A stretch of 64,000 nucleotides of DNA from Melolontha melolontha (GCA_935421215.2 OW285235.1:137511832-137575831), one strand, 5' to 3'. Shown: positions 1 through 11,341, numbered from the stretch's first letter. Notes: generated by a model not told the origin, from the letters alone. Numbers and translations are program-made.

Positions 1-930
1 TTGCTTCTGGTGTGATGTTGTTTTGTCTTGTATGTAAAATGGAATTGCCCTTTATTTCTACATAATTTTATTCACCACAATTGGAATGAAGCAATGCAGA
101 TACAAAATATTGTTATTAATCACGGCACATGCTGCAAGTACAGATAAAATGCATCCTCTTTATATGCTCTTGTGTCTCGTTAAGGTACTGCCTTTCAAAT
201 GAAACTTATCAAGTAAGTCTAATTTACATAAATGTGGGTGTATTTAAATTTAAGCAATAAATATGCTTAAAATGTCATTATTAATAAATTGGTATCGCAT
301 CTCAGGTCTATTTCAAGCTCATCAAAGCCAAATTGTAATCAATAAGTTACGATTAGAAAAGCATACATTCGAAAATCTCATTAACTTGTAGGTGTTAGTT
401 TTAATTGAAGATATTACGTGTTACTAGAAACTGTTATGGTTGAAATTTTCTATTGTGAGAATATGAAAAGCAATTTATATCCATAGAAATAAATCAAACT
501 GTATGTTTGGTATTCTAGTACATTAATTTCAGGATTTCACTTTACGTGTTTCTTCCATTCACAAGTCTCAGCTACGAATCCTTAAGGCGTTTGTAAATAT
601 GATAAAATTATTGTTTTGTGCCTGGTTTTATTCGTTTGAGTATTTTATAGACCATTAAAATATGACTAGGAAAAAATAATATCTATAAACGATGAATAAA
701 GAGGTTTATGCTAAAAACAAAACAATAATTATTCAATTTACTATTAGGGCATAAATAGGAAAGAGATAGATATTTAAATCAAAGTATAATGCCGTATTAT
801 ATACACAGTCAATTCAAAAATACTGTCGTCAATATTGCAAAATTGCAGGGAGTTTTGAGTAAGCGAAATTAGAACAACATAAACATAGGAGATGTGTAAT
901 ATGTCAGTACTTATTTGGTAACTGCTTGGT
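1..930. other. AT-rich sequence without recognised gene
   Basis: Both strands were read. The only open frame here (antisense, about 774-1079) has no recognisable domain and overlaps the mariner fragment that follows. No RNA gene or repeat was recognised. Confidence 0.5.
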
Positions 931-947
931 GAACACTGTTTTATACT

Positions 948-1245
948 ATGGAGTGGTCCGAATACCATAATCGTATCACTGTTATTGCATTGTACAAAGT
1001 GGAAAATAGTGCGCGACAGATTATAGCTCTTCCTTAATATTAATGAACGTTTCATATATTCTGCTGTTGCCCGTAACATTGGCGATGTCGTTGATCACTC
1101 TCGTATCGGCTGTCCATGCTATTCACGTATGTTAAACATTGTGGCAGTTACTCGTGCAACAGTCGCTGGCAATCCATTGTGGAAGCACACGATTTTGTCC
1201 GGTGAAATGAAAATCGTACCAAGAACAATCAATCGTAGCATTGGA
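948..1245 (+). pseudogene. Tc1/mariner transposase N-terminus, broken
   Basis: This is the paired-like helix-turn-helix region of a Tc1/mariner-superfamily transposase. In one frame from the ATG at 948 it reads MEWSEYHNRITVIALYKVE. After a frameshift near 1030-1080 it continues as IGDVVDHSRIGCPCYSR and then AVTRATVAGNPLWKHTIL and SGEMKIVPRTI. In this family the blocks GDVVDR-SGRP and NPLRKQ-REMKI normally follow each other in this order. The DDE catalytic domain is absent: the reading stops where an unrelated hAT fragment begins on the opposite strand near 1283. It is a short dead fragment, presumably cut by that insertion. The assignment is by family resemblance only. Confidence 0.6.
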
Positions 1246-1282
1246 GTGGTATATATACGGCTACAAAATACGAAATACTTTT

Positions 1283-2590
1283 TTATTTGTTCATTTTGTA
1301 GTTCAAGTTGAGTAAATGAGTATTAATATTTACTAGCAATACTTTCTCAAGGTTCTCTTCTGTAAAATTTGTTCTCTTTGAATGAAATACATCCTTGTAA
1401 ATAGAAAACGTCCTTTCTACATCGCAACTGGTTATAGGTGCATACTGGAAATCGTCATTTATTTCCGCGTATTTTGCAGTTAGATGTTGTGTACACAGTT
1501 GCCGAAATGTTATTAAATCTGGATTTCTATTAAACACTGCGTCTAACTTTTGCCGAAGGCCCCATCCGAAGTCACTTGGAATTCTTTTCAAATTATTAAT
1601 AGCCACATCTAATGTCGCTAGACCATCATTTAATTTGAGATTTCGATTTTCAAAATACGTGATTAGTTTTCCAAATTTCCAAAGTGTTCTTGAAGAAAGT
1701 ACAACTGATTTTTTAAATGTGGAATTTGTGTTAGTTCCTTGCTCTCAGAAATACTCCGAGCATCGTCATTTAAACACGCAATGAAATTTTGTAAACTATC
1801 GAAATTCTCTGCATAAAAACTAGTAGCTTCCAAGCATGTCCCCCATCTAGTACTACTGGAGAGGGAGGCAGTGACAAAGATGATAGTTGTTCCCTGTAAA
1901 GAGCTACTCTCAATGGTGCTTTTCTGAAAACTTATTTAAAAGCGAATACAAGTCTATCAACTTCTGGAAAGGTGTCTCTGATATATTCACAGATTCTGTG
2001 AAGAGCACGTGCTACACAAGTAATATGCAGCATATTAGGAGATGTTTCCTTTAATAGTCTACCTATTTTTAACATATATGCAGCACTGTCACTTACAAAT
2101 AAAAGTACTTTTGTACCTGTCGTCCGAATGAAGTATTTTTTGAATATTTTCATTAATGATTTTAGCAACTGTTTCGGCAACAAGTGTATTTATAACTTTT
2201 GTTGCTATTACATATGCGTCATACGGAATAGTTGGATGTAGTACACCAGCTACAACATTTACCACACAGCGTCCTAATATATCGATAGTTTCGTCGGCAC
2301 TTATCCAGAGGTACTGAAAGATGGCTTCTAATGCGTTCTACTGCTTTCGTGTATACAGTATAACCAGTATATTTTTGGAGAAATATTTTTAAAGTGGAAT
2401 TGTTAAGTTTATTTAATGGAATATTAGCCGCCATAAAAGTTTCACAGAGTTCTTCGTTAAAATTGTTAGATTTCAATTTTTTAACGATATTTTACAGATT
2501 TTGCAATAAATTTCGCAATCTCTGACAATCAGTATGACTGTCAATCCAACTTGCCGTTGTTCTACGATGCCGTTCTCGACGTTCTTCCAT
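1283..2590 (-). pseudogene. hAT-family transposase relic
   Basis: Decayed hAT transposase read on the minus strand in several frames. Order from N to C: a possible start MEERRERHRR at 2590; FNEELCETFMAANIPLNK near 2470; the RNase-H-fold stretch VLLFVSDSAAYMLKIGRLLK at about 2110; PNMLHITCVARALHR with the His typical of the insertion domain at about 2000; a block PLRVALYREQL then TRWGTCLEATSFYAENFD (about 1900-1790) matching the conserved RWGTW motif; and a C-terminal dimerisation block CDVERTFSIYKD and NFTEENLEKVL (1430-1320). The first catalytic Asp lies in VSDSAAY. Stops and frameshifts near 2219, 1930 and 1610 make it non-functional. The motif set resembles hAT elements related to CGGBP1-type proteins; no terminal repeats or 8-bp duplication were identified. 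Confidence 0.82.
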
Positions 2591-2599
2591 ATCATATCT

Positions 2600-3420
2600 G
2601 AAAAAGTAACTTAAACAATGCTCTAGATCTAAATAAATGAAAACTAAAAATGTATGCGTAAGTTATTGAAACTGAACGAAATTCAATGTACAATTACGTC
2701 GAAATCATTGGGAGAAGTAGATTCAATCAAACGATATTAAACAGGATCTATCACAAAAATTACGATGTAATTATTAACAGTTAAAACTATGAAAACAAGA
2801 AACTAACTCACAGCACTTTATTTATCTTACGAAGTATAAACTAAATAGACTAAATTATTAAAACTCCACACGCTTCTATCTACGCCCATGAAAACAGAAA
2901 TTGAACTGTAAATATCCAACAAAAAACGTCTAAATTCTCGATGAAAACAAATGTGCGTGCTAGCCAGATCAATAGTGCATTCAATAACTGCGTGATGTAT
3001 TTACAGATGTAGAATATTTATATCGTCCGTCGTAATGACATCATTTCAACCCGATGTGTCCGGTCTCTGCTTATAATTAAAGCTGGAAATTATATGTTCA
3101 TGGAAACTGCATTCGATGAAAAAATGCAGAACTTTTATTAAAATATGCAAAAGTATATATAAGTTTAAGTGATAGTTACACAACTAAATTATTGTCAAAA
3201 TATTAAATAATGTCAATATCAATTTAGAGACACCACAAATATAAACTAATCAATATTTTATTCGAAATTTTACAAGATACATGTATAATAATAAAAATAA
3301 TAAGAATAAGTAAGCTAAAAAATGTAACTCTTTGTATTTATATTTGCCTTTGTATGGTGTTGTAAACATTTACAATTAAATGCGAAATAAATAATTTCTA
3401 AATTCTCAACTAAAAATGAT
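2600..3420. other. AT-rich spacer, possibly non-coding part of the hAT relic
   Basis: No domain or long frame was recognised. The stretch lies between two minus-strand hAT fragments and may be non-coding or interrupted hAT sequence. Confidence 0.35.
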
Positions 3421-3429
3421 CTGCGATCC

Positions 3430-3700
3430 GTCAATAATAGCTTGTACTAAGCTGATTAAAGTCCTCGTTTTTCTCTATAACTTGTGTTAATTTAATTTTG
3501 AACCGCGCTCCTATGGTACCTCGCACATTATTAATTTTATTCTTGATACTTTGAATCAATTCTATAGATTCACTGAGTTCAACACCTTGAGTTTCAAGTG
3601 TTCGTAGTCTCTCACTAATAAAACCATAGTTTGCTTTGATAAAAGTTAACTCTTGGCGCGTTTGCGGTTTATTTAGTATACTTTGAAATCTGCAATTGTT
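3430..3700 (-). pseudogene. hAT transposase fragment (central region)
   Basis: The minus strand reads TRQELTFIKANYGFISERL, LETQGVELSESIELIQSI and NNVRGTIGARFKIKLTQVIE in one frame, about 80 codons. This resembles the helical segment of hAT transposases that follows the RWGTW block and precedes the dimerisation domain, where an FI-x-LETQGL-LxESL pattern is common. The frame is open from about 3700 to 3430 with no start codon or catalytic residue. It may belong to the same family as the 1283-2590 relic but does not overlap it in content, so it could be a displaced part of one element or a second copy. Confidence 0.55.
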
Positions 3701-3709
3701 ATCGAGTTT

Positions 3710-4840
3710 GAGAAAGAGAAAATGAATTCTCTTATCTATTAAAAGATATCTTAATAAAATACAGCGGCATCAAGCCACGTGGCCCATATTGTTATTATGG
3801 GTGGTGAATATGATTGCGACACATCAAAAATAACAAGGTAAAATTATGTGCACTTTCGAGAACTAACTAAACACAACTGGCGATATAACTGACCTATAGG
3901 TCAATTTCATTGCTTGTAAATTCACTGGAACTTCCCCGACTTGATAAACACAAATCTGGGAATTCCCGCTCTACGGAAATGCTCATGCGGACGTTAGTGT
4001 AGATTTGATATTTTATGAATAAATGGTTTTATATATTTTTTTCGGTGCATTTTAGAAATAAATGATAAAATATGATCAAATATGCAATTTTATATGAAAT
4101 ATGCTCAAAGCAGCACTTACAGGCAAGATATGCAAAACAAAAGTAGTCCCAAATGCTTTCTTTTTACGTGATCCGTATAGATCTGCAAGAATTTAGGTAA
4201 ACATATTATAAATAAAAATATGCAATTTCGTATAATATCAGCTTTACTTATAATTATTCCTTACTCTGCCTATTTCACCATTTGGTTGGAAGATAGAAAA
4301 AACAAAATAGTGTTTATACATTTTACATTGCTGATTTATGCATTTCTGTCCCTAATAAAATTAAATATTAATAGCTCCGAAGCTCTGTTTTCTCTAGATA
4401 TCTTTCGAATTTTAATTACCGCGTAAAGTATATATTTCATTAATTTTTTTGTCATACTTGTTAATTATAAAGTGACACCTGCTGTGAAATGAATGATTCA
4501 TCAAAATCACTCACTTTGGTGTATGTATTATTATACTGGCATTAAAAAACTCTATAATAAACGTATTTTAGTCAAAGGTGATTATTTTGAAAAATGTTAT
4601 TTTATTTCATCTCCCTTATATTTAACATAATAATACTAGTAATAGATGGAACTAAGCCTGTACTGTAGTGATATATAAACACTTCTCGATAATGTAATGA
4701 AGAGGTGATAAGATGTTTTTAATTAATTCAATAAGTACTCGTTTACGGATAACGATAAATAAACTACGACGGTAAAACTTTGTGAAATATACATGCATAT
4801 CAAGTATACAGATACAGCGAAAATAATCATATGAACTATA
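3710..4840. other. AT-rich sequence without recognised gene
   Basis: The only frame of note (4220-4426) is 68 codons, hydrophobic and without family resemblance. It was not called. No repeats were recognised. Confidence 0.4.
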
Positions 4841-4842
4841 TA

Positions 4843-6695
4843 CAGCGTTAGTAAAAAGTCCTGGAACGGTCGAATAACTTTGTTATTTGAAAATTATGAT
4901 TTCTGAAATTTGGAATGGGGATATAGTTAATATAAATGCATTTTATGCAATACACTTAATATTTTTTTCACTTCCGGTTTAATCGGCAATACGTCCAACT
5001 TTTTTTTTTTAAATGGAACGGCCAGTTTTTTTTTAACACTATTGAATGCAAAATAAAAAACAACGTTCAGGAAGTTTTAAAATGTTTATTTTTATTCACA
5101 AGAAAACAGTTAAAAAATTAAAAAAGTGTCCTAATACAGAAAAATCAAGGTACCTGTCTATTCAGGTTGCGATTACAATAATTGTTCAAAATGCCCTCCA
5201 TTTACAATTTGATAAAAATGTAAACGGTCAGTAAAATTTCTTATTGAATTTTGTATTTGTTCTGGAGTGATGCGATTGGCTTCTTGAACTATTCTCTCTT
5301 CCAGATTCTCTTCAAGATTATGGGGACGATTTTGTACACTTGACATTTCAAGTGACCCCAAAAGAAAAAATCTAATGGCGAGAGATCTGGCGAACGTGCT
5401 GGCCATTCGAATGCTCCTCTACGTCCGATCCAACGTCCCGAAAAAATGTCATTCAAATAATCGCGGACATTATGGGCAAAATGGGGGGGAGCTCCATCTA
5501 GTTGAAACCAAAAATGTGCATTAGGGTGATCACCTATGTTTGCATTTGGGAAGAGGGCCGCAAGTGCTGGAACAATCTCATTTCGCAATCAATTTAAGTA
5601 GACGTTGCCAGTTAAATTTCCTCTTATAAAAAATGGTCCTATGATGTTGTTTCCAACAAGACCAGCCCAGACATTCACCTTTTGAGGACGCTGTGTATGG
5701 ACTTCTTCAATCCAATGCGGATTTTCAATTGACCAGTAGCGACAATTATGTCTGTTCACAGTGCCGTTGAGACAAAACGTTGCCTCATCTGAAAAAATGA
5801 TGTGATATAAAACATTAGGCTGCTGCTCGATCAATTCCGTCATTGTTTCGCAAAATTGTCGTCTACGATCTGGATCATCTTGAGTTAACTCATGGACGGG
5901 ATACATTTTATAGGCTTTCATTTTTGCTGATTTAAGAATTTTATGAGCAGATTTTTGAGAGATCTCATGAATTTGACCTAATTCTGTTGTGGACACGTGA
6001 TAATTTTCTTCCACTGTAAGTAACACATTCAAACTAGTTTCTTCATCTGTTGCTGTTAATGGACGTCCCCTTCTAGGTAAATCCTTCACCTGACGAAATA
6101 CTTCAAACTTTTGAATTGTTCCGCATACCGTACTTTTACTAATGTGACGATCCGGATAAACAGTATTAAACAAAATACGAACCTCTTCAAAAGAACGTTG
6201 ACGATCACCGTACCCACGCATCATTAATATCTCAATTCGTTCTGATTCAGTAAGTTTTACTGCCATTTTCAAATGTGTTAATGTCTAAAATAAGTAAATT
6301 TATAGCGATGCAAAAGTTAAAACGCTTTTAAAATTGTCAAATGTCACAGCAAAAAGAATGAAAACACTAAACAACAACTATTTTCAAAGGTACCTTGATT
6401 TTTCTGTATTAGGACACTTTTTTAATTTTTTAACTGTTTTCTTGTGAATAAAAATAAACATCTTAATACTTCCTGAACGTAGTTTTTTATTTTGCATTCA
6501 AAAGTGTTAAAAAAATCTGGCCGTTCCATTTAAAAAAAAAAGTTGGACGTATTGCCGATTAAACCGGAAGTGAAAAAAATATTAAGTGTATTGCATAAAA
6601 TGCATTTATATTAACTATACCCCCATACCAAATTTCAGAAATCATAAATTTCAAATAACAAAGTTATTCGACCGTTCCGGGACTTTTTACTAACG

Positions 6696-6698
<3 letters not shown>
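4843..6698 (-). mobile_element. DD41D Tc1/mariner element with 310-bp TIRs
   Basis: Complete 1856-bp transposon flanked by TA at 4841-4842 and 6699-6700, the duplication made by this superfamily. The tips are CAGCGTTAGTAAAAAGTC at the left and its complement at the right. The inverted repeats run 4843-5154 and 6389-6698 (about 310 bp each), ending at GGTACC on both sides, with few differences. One transposase gene lies between them on the minus strand. The right end sits directly on a (TA)n array. Mariners usually have repeats of 20-30 bp, so these are long. Confidence 0.9.
5173..6272 (-). pseudogene. DD41D mariner transposase, one stop and one frameshift
   Basis: Cut-and-paste transposase acting on the inverted repeats that flank it. 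The N-terminal helix-turn-helix (MKMAVKLTESERIEILMM, SFEEVRILFNTVYPDRHIS) is followed by the catalytic core: first Asp in FSDEATF, second in FQLDGAPPHFAHN, third in SPDLSPLDFFFWG. Forty-one residues separate the second and third Asp, giving DD41D. The C-terminus ends QIVNGGHFEQLL as in the family. Start chosen at 6272. Damage is slight: one in-frame TGA at about 5589 between GNVYLN and LRNEIV, and a one-base shift near 5335 after LKCQVY, after which the frame continues QNRPHNLEENLEERI. With only two lesions the copy is fairly young. Confidence 0.88.

Positions 6699-6763
<65 letters not shown>
6699..6763. repeat. (TA)n microsatellite
   Basis: Uninterrupted TA repeat joining the right end of the DD41D element to the palindromic PLE end that follows. 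Confidence 0.97.
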
Positions 6764-6765
<2 letters not shown>

Positions 6766-6769
6766 ATCA

Positions 6770-7035
6770 TTATTTCGTGACCTTTGTATGTTATGGTAAA
6801 TTAAATTTGTTGGCGATTTTAGGTTTGGTTTTACTTCAAAATATATATATTAAAACAATCCCACATGCTTCGGCAAATGATGCCTTTTTCAAGGAATATA
6901 AAATATAAATGAATATATATATATATTTATATTTTATATTCCTTGAAAAAGGCATACTTTGCCGAAACATGTAGGATTGTTTTAAATATATACATTTTGA
7001 AGTAAAACCAGACCTTAAATCGCCAACAAATTGAA
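6770..7035. repeat. Palindromic pair of PLE terminal repeats (family alpha)
   Basis: Two copies of a Penelope-like terminal repeat face each other in an imperfect palindrome (arms about 6815-6912 and 6925-7033) with almost no spacer. Each arm carries CCTTGAAAAAGGCAT, then GCCGAAACATGTAGG (or its mutated form), and ends in a block containing AGGTCTGGTTTTAC. The same block recurs at 19.2, 19.7, 20.5, 41.3, 44.9, 45.1, 45.2, 51.5 and 63.8 kb, which defines family alpha. There is no coding sequence. The fuller copies at 41-45 and 62.5-63.9 kb link this repeat to a GIY-YIG PLE. Confidence 0.8.
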
Positions 7036-7037
7036 TT

Positions 7038-7040
<3 letters not shown>

Positions 7041-7098
<58 letters not shown>
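7041..7098. repeat. (TA)n microsatellite
   Basis: Pure TA repeat next to the palindromic PLE end. Confidence 0.97.
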
Positions 7099-7101
<3 letters not shown>

Positions 7102-7122
7102 TATATACATAAAGTGGTTGAT

Positions 7123-7273
7123 AAAGTGTTCCTTTGCAGTTCGTACTGCGCAAACTGCGAACCGAAAATTGTACTTCATCTCTTTCTAACACGCGTTGTA
7201 ATACTACACAGGTTAGTTATTCTAAGGCATTCTTATGCCTTAAATTTGGCCTGGGACTGCAAAGAAATACTTT
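7123..7273. mobile_element. MITE-like unit, copy 1 of a tandem pair
   Basis: A 151-bp non-coding unit bounded by inverted ends AAAGTGTTCCTTTGCAG and CTGCAAAGAAATACTTT. The interior (GTAATACTACACA, TTATGCCTTAAATTT) matches the second unit 24 bp downstream. The superfamily is not certain because no clear target duplication was seen. Confidence 0.6.
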
Positions 7274-7296
7274 ATTAAATAATTTATAGTTCGTAA

Positions 7297-7455
7297 AAAG
7301 TGTGTTTGCAGCTCGTACTGCCCAAGTATGAACAGCAAATTGTACTTTATTTCTTTCTCACATACATAAATACACGCTGTAATACTACACACGTTAGTCA
7401 TTTTAAGGAAATCTTATGCCTTAAATTTAGTCATGTGACTGCAAACAAACACTTT
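7297..7455. mobile_element. MITE-like unit, copy 2 of a tandem pair
   Basis: A 159-bp unit with ends AAAGTGTGTTTGCAG and CTGCAAACAAACACTTT, in the same orientation as the 7123-7273 unit and clearly related along its whole length, with small indels. Either two insertions of one family or an old tandem duplication. Confidence 0.6.
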
Positions 7456-7812
7456 ATGAACTTGCAGAACATAATTTGCACAATTTTCTTAGTTTAAAGG
7501 ATCGTTGGATTAGAATTTGAATATTTGTTCTGTTTACGTACTACAGATGTCAGGGATGACAATAAACTATTTTTGATCTACAGTCTAGAAGATTTTTAGA
7601 AAGAGTACGAGGAAAGAAAGGATCTAGAACAGGTGTCCTTAAACTTTCTTTTTCTCGTACCATTCATGTGTATTACGCATCAGCTGCATACCATTAAACT
7701 ACTAAAATTTTTATTAAGATGGGATAGAACTACGTTTGAGAATAGTAAAGCAGTAAAAAATAACAATTGTTTTTGAAAGTGTTCATTACTTATTTATAAA
7801 AATTATAAAACT
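7456..7812. other. AT-rich spacer
   Basis: Nothing recognised between the MITE pair and the C-terminal end of the ZBED5-like hAT relic. Confidence 0.4.
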
Positions 7813-9150
7813 GAATGAGAATATCAGGATCGGTTGTACTTAGTTTTAATCACAAATTTGCGCCAAGACTCAGTTTATTATGTAATTTATTTTTTATTGT
7901 CAACACGGCAGTTTCACAGAGATAAGTTGTTATAAATGGAATTAAAGACAAGAATGTCTTTCTGGACAGTAATGGATAGTAACTTTTCCTGTAGCAAAAA
8001 ATCACCTAATTCTTAATTTGATAAATTCCATTCTCGAACCTCTATTGCAAGATAGTTCCATCAAGCACGCTTCTTTGTTGTTAATTAGGGTTCCCGCCAT
8101 CCAATATCAATGCGCTTCTCATCCAAAATAATTCAAAATGGTGTTTCAACAAGCATTTGACAGTGATGTTTTATATTATTAATAATAAAATTGTGGTCCG
8201 TTATAAAATTTTTCTATTGTGAAAAGGCTACTGGTTTTCAATCGGAACACTCATCATTTTACATTTCTTGATAAATGCTTTATTTTGACGTCTACTGAAT
8301 ATCGATTTATGGTTTCACAAATTTATATTTAAGTTGCTGACGCAGTTAAAATATCTGATAAGTATTATTGTGATCCACATCTTGGCTGTTAATTGATCAC
8401 GCAGTTTAAAATCGGTCTCCACGTTATAACACCTCATTTCAGAACACAGTTTCGAAAATAAAGGTAAGATTAGAGGGCAAGATTTTATAAAATTGACCTG
8501 CTACGGAACGCATTTAAATTGTTAGGCACGTCCTTTACTGCTAGCTTCTCTGTGGATGCTATAATCGACTTTATTTTGGCTATATGTTCCCGTCATAGTT
8601 GGAGCGATATCAGAACAGAAGCCGACGCACTGCTTTCAACCCAGTTCATTTTCTGCAGAAAAGCCAATCACTTTCTTGAAAATATCATCAGCGGTTGTTA
8701 ATGTTGATAGTGCTCTACAAAATAAATATTTCTTTTCAATTTTAGTTTGAAATGGCCAACGGATGCAAATCATTAGTTGAGTATAGTTACATCTGTGCTC
8801 TTATCAAGTTGTATGGCATAAAGCTATTATGTTTTCTTTAATATTTAAAATCCTACGATAAACGGTATTATTTGACAGTGATATCGTATCTAGTTGTTTA
8901 ACTGACGGTACGCTCAACATACAAGTCAAAATATCTTTCACAGCATATCATACACAGCTAATAACAGCTTTTCACCGATTGTATGAGTTTTCCCTCACTG
9001 AGAGACATACCTCCACTTTTGCAGTACTGAAAGCTAAAGATGACATAACATTCTTTGCATATTTCATCTCTGTGTCTAACCAACGAAATAATCTTTATGT
9101 TTGTTTTCTAACATTGAATGTTTCGTACTCAGATGATGTTTCAATAATGA
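7813..9150 (-). pseudogene. ZBED5-like hAT transposase relic
   Basis: Heavily frameshifted hAT transposase resembling the one domesticated in vertebrates as ZBED5 and FAM200. Minus-strand blocks in order: THTIGEKLLLAVYDML (about 8990-8940), VKQLDTISLSNNTVYRRI (8905-8850), DDIFKKVIGFSAENELG then KQCVGFCSDIAPTMTGTYS (8690-8580, catalytic Asp in CSD), YSIHREA (8555) matching the conserved CSIHREAL, and near the C-terminus FLSLIPFITTYLCETAVLTI then KLHNKLSLGANL and LKLSTTDPDI (7960-7813), which is the dimerisation block. Element length is close to normal, but stops and shifts occur throughout and no terminal repeats were found. The BED zinc finger expected upstream is not visible. Confidence 0.75.
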
Positions 9151-9680
9151 AAGTTTCCTACTCTGGTGTGACAGAATTTCAAAGCAGATTATACATTAAG
9201 GGTGTAGCTCATTATTTACATTTATGACCATAACATCTCAAACTAATCTGCAAGTTCATATTTTCTCATAACGTTTTTATAGAAGTAATTTTTTCATCTT
9301 GACTCGCTGTACATTTTGATTCTGTTGCAGTGTTTAATGGTACAGCTTGATGGTACCACTTGATAGTTTTTACACTAAATATGAAACTTTAAACAAGTAA
9401 ATAAGTATTAATACAGTTTGAATGGAACAGTCGATTAACAGCATAACACATTTCAGTTTATTTTTTACGAGTAGAATAACGAGACGGATGATTGTTATAA
9501 CAATAATTAACTGACAAGCTTATCACACTGTGGACAATTTATAAGGAAATCGATGGTTCTACTCTGTATAATAAATATCTCGGATATACGTGAACGCGTG
9601 CACAGGTCACGAATGTTCGACGTAAATATGTTACTTGATCTTATCGCGTCTCCGGTATGGTATTTCCATTTGCTTACGCC
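9151..9680. other. AT-rich spacer
   Basis: Nothing recognised. It could contain the lost N-terminal part of the neighbouring hAT relic. Confidence 0.35.
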
Positions 9681-9689
9681 TTGCCTACC

Positions 9690-9880
9690 CCTGCTCTATA
9701 TTATGGGCAGGACGTGGGACGTGGCAGAACTTGGGATATTCGCTTCGACACCCTACGCCATATCGGACCCCTTTTTAAGCATCGCGATCATCTACAAAGT
9801 CTTGGCCTTTATAGGATTCCATGCTTGTGTGGAAGTGTGCACATTGACGAAACTGCGGCGAGCACTGACGAGCGTTGCCC
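9690..9880 (+). pseudogene. Possible GIY-YIG domain of a Penelope-like element
   Basis: In one forward frame the stretch LGLYRIPCLCGSVHIDET (9804-9860) resembles the GIY-YIG nuclease start of PLE proteins, usually GVYRIPCSCGKVYIGET. The first two motif residues are kept as LY and the YIG is decayed to HID. Upstream, DTLRHIGPLFKHRDHL could correspond to the linker before the nuclease. The stretch is more GC-rich than its surroundings. Two overlapping frames are open here, so the reading is uncertain. A ribozyme-like terminal motif 650 bp downstream in the same orientation (10507-10538) supports a PLE tail. Confidence 0.4.
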
Positions 9881-9899
9881 GTTACTTTGTCAGCACTTG

Positions 9900-10500
9900 T
9901 TGAACATACTTGAAAGTACTTGGAATTTCCGTATGCTATTACATATAAGCAAAATTACCTGTACATTTATTGCAGTGCCTTTGTTGTATATTTATCATAT
10001 TGTCATATGTTTATAGATTAGTTGCTAACCAAATTTGGCGTGGGTTTTTTTCAAGTTTGATCTGTAATATGTTTCGTAATGTTTATTACTTTTAATTTGA
10101 TTGCTGTTCACCCCCTTGAGGTCTCTTTGAAAATGCCGAGTGACTCTAAACCACTTCTTTTGTGAGAAAAGTAGTTCCCCATTCACTTTTAACGAGAAAA
10201 CATCTCGCGCACATACATATTGTTTCTGTATATACGATATCATTTATGTAGATAAAATAACTAAAAAGTATCTGTGTTTTTAATATAATATTTTTAAAAA
10301 TAATAGTTCTCATGCCCTTACAATTTGTAATTCAAATAGAAGTGAAAGAAACAGCGCACGAAATTATGCAACTATAATGACGGATATCTTCTACATAGTA
10401 CCTGGCAAATATTTCTATCTAAACAGCTCAATCTTAACCGCGACGCGTAACCCTATCAACCCAATATACTTTCACTTTCAGTGAAGCAGCGTCAGCAATA
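9900..10500. other. Spacer between GIY-YIG-like trace and terminal motif
   Basis: No domain was recognised. If the flanking PLE calls are right, this is the 3' untranslated part of that relic. Confidence 0.3.
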
Positions 10501-10506
10501 GCAACT

Positions 10507-10538
10507 CTGAAGATGTCCCTTGCAAGAGTAGACGAAAC
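10507..10538 (+). ncRNA. Hammerhead-like motif, PLE type (degenerate)
   Basis: The core CTGAAGA matches the hammerhead consensus CUGANGA. It is followed by a potential stem II (GTC and GAC) and by GAAAC, all within 32 bases. PLE terminal repeats are known to encode hammerhead motifs. The first base after the core is unpaired, so activity is doubtful. Confidence 0.4.
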
Positions 10539-10562
10539 TTCGGAAAATAAAGAGGAGTGCTA

Positions 10563-11117
10563 AAGACGGAATCCTATAACATCCACACAAGTTTGCAAGT
10601 TATATTTAACATCTTTTCTGGTGTAGAGTATTTAAAACGCCGCATTAATTATTAAGAATTTGATCTGATTACAAATTATTTTCGGAGAACCTAAATCATT
10701 ATCTAGTTTATCGATTCAGCTAATTATGTAATCTGATATTTTTCACTCCTAATTTAAAAAAACAAGGAAACTACACTCTTAAATAAAAAAATACATATTT
10801 AAATTTTTCTGACATTTGCATTTTTTGCCATACCATACGCATAATTCGTTATATAGTATTTATAGTGCCTCGCCAAAATGCTACTTACATTTTGATGAAA
10901 GAAATTTTATACCCTAGTTAAGATGGTCATGTTAAAACAGTTGACAGGATGCTATTTTAAACTAAGTGAGAGCCTCACAACGCGGAACTGATTAAAACGT
11001 TTTAGATTTAAACGTAGGTCAACAACTGATCATATACTTGCGAATTATGATATATGTACTATTTCAATTAAATATTAATAACAGAGTTGAAATTAGGAAT
11101 TATGGAATTTTGTTTGT

Positions 11118-11122
<5 letters not shown>
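10563..11122. other. AT-rich sequence without recognised gene
   Basis: Nothing recognised on either strand. Confidence 0.4.

Positions 11123-11200
<78 letters not shown>
11123..11200. repeat. (TA)n microsatellite with one phase break
   Basis: TA repeat of 78 bp interrupted near 11158, followed directly by the dispersed repeat at 11201. Confidence 0.95.
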
Positions 11201-11204
<4 letters not shown>

Positions 11205-11275
11205 GTTTAGATAATTTCTTAGTCGTTCAAATTTTTGTAAATATTTCATATAAAAGCCGAAAAACCCCAATGATA
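11201..11275. repeat. Dispersed repeat R1 next to a (TA)n array
   Basis: Begins TGTTTAGATAATTTCTTAG, the same block seen at 59661, 62324 and (reverse frame) 43505. After about 30 bp it switches to the opposite strand of the same repeat (ATATAAAAGCCGAAAAACC), so this copy is an inverted junction with an internal deletion. Confidence 0.55.
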
Positions 11276-11341
11276 TATATATATATATGATATACACATA
11301 TATATTATAAACAAATAATAAATTATTATATAATAAAAATA

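Noticed and set aside
774..1079. 101-codon minus frame at the window start
   Set aside because: It lies opposite the mariner N-terminus, which has a clear family pattern on the plus strand.
7036..7278. Open frames made of alternating Tyr and Ile (also at 18533, 49447, 52986, 56184, 59445, 59701)
   Set aside because: They are translations of (TA)n arrays with chance extensions, not proteins.
9553..9903. 116-codon hydrophobic frame overlapping the GIY-YIG-like trace
   Set aside because: A different frame of the same stretch gives the better family match, and no membrane protein family was recognised.
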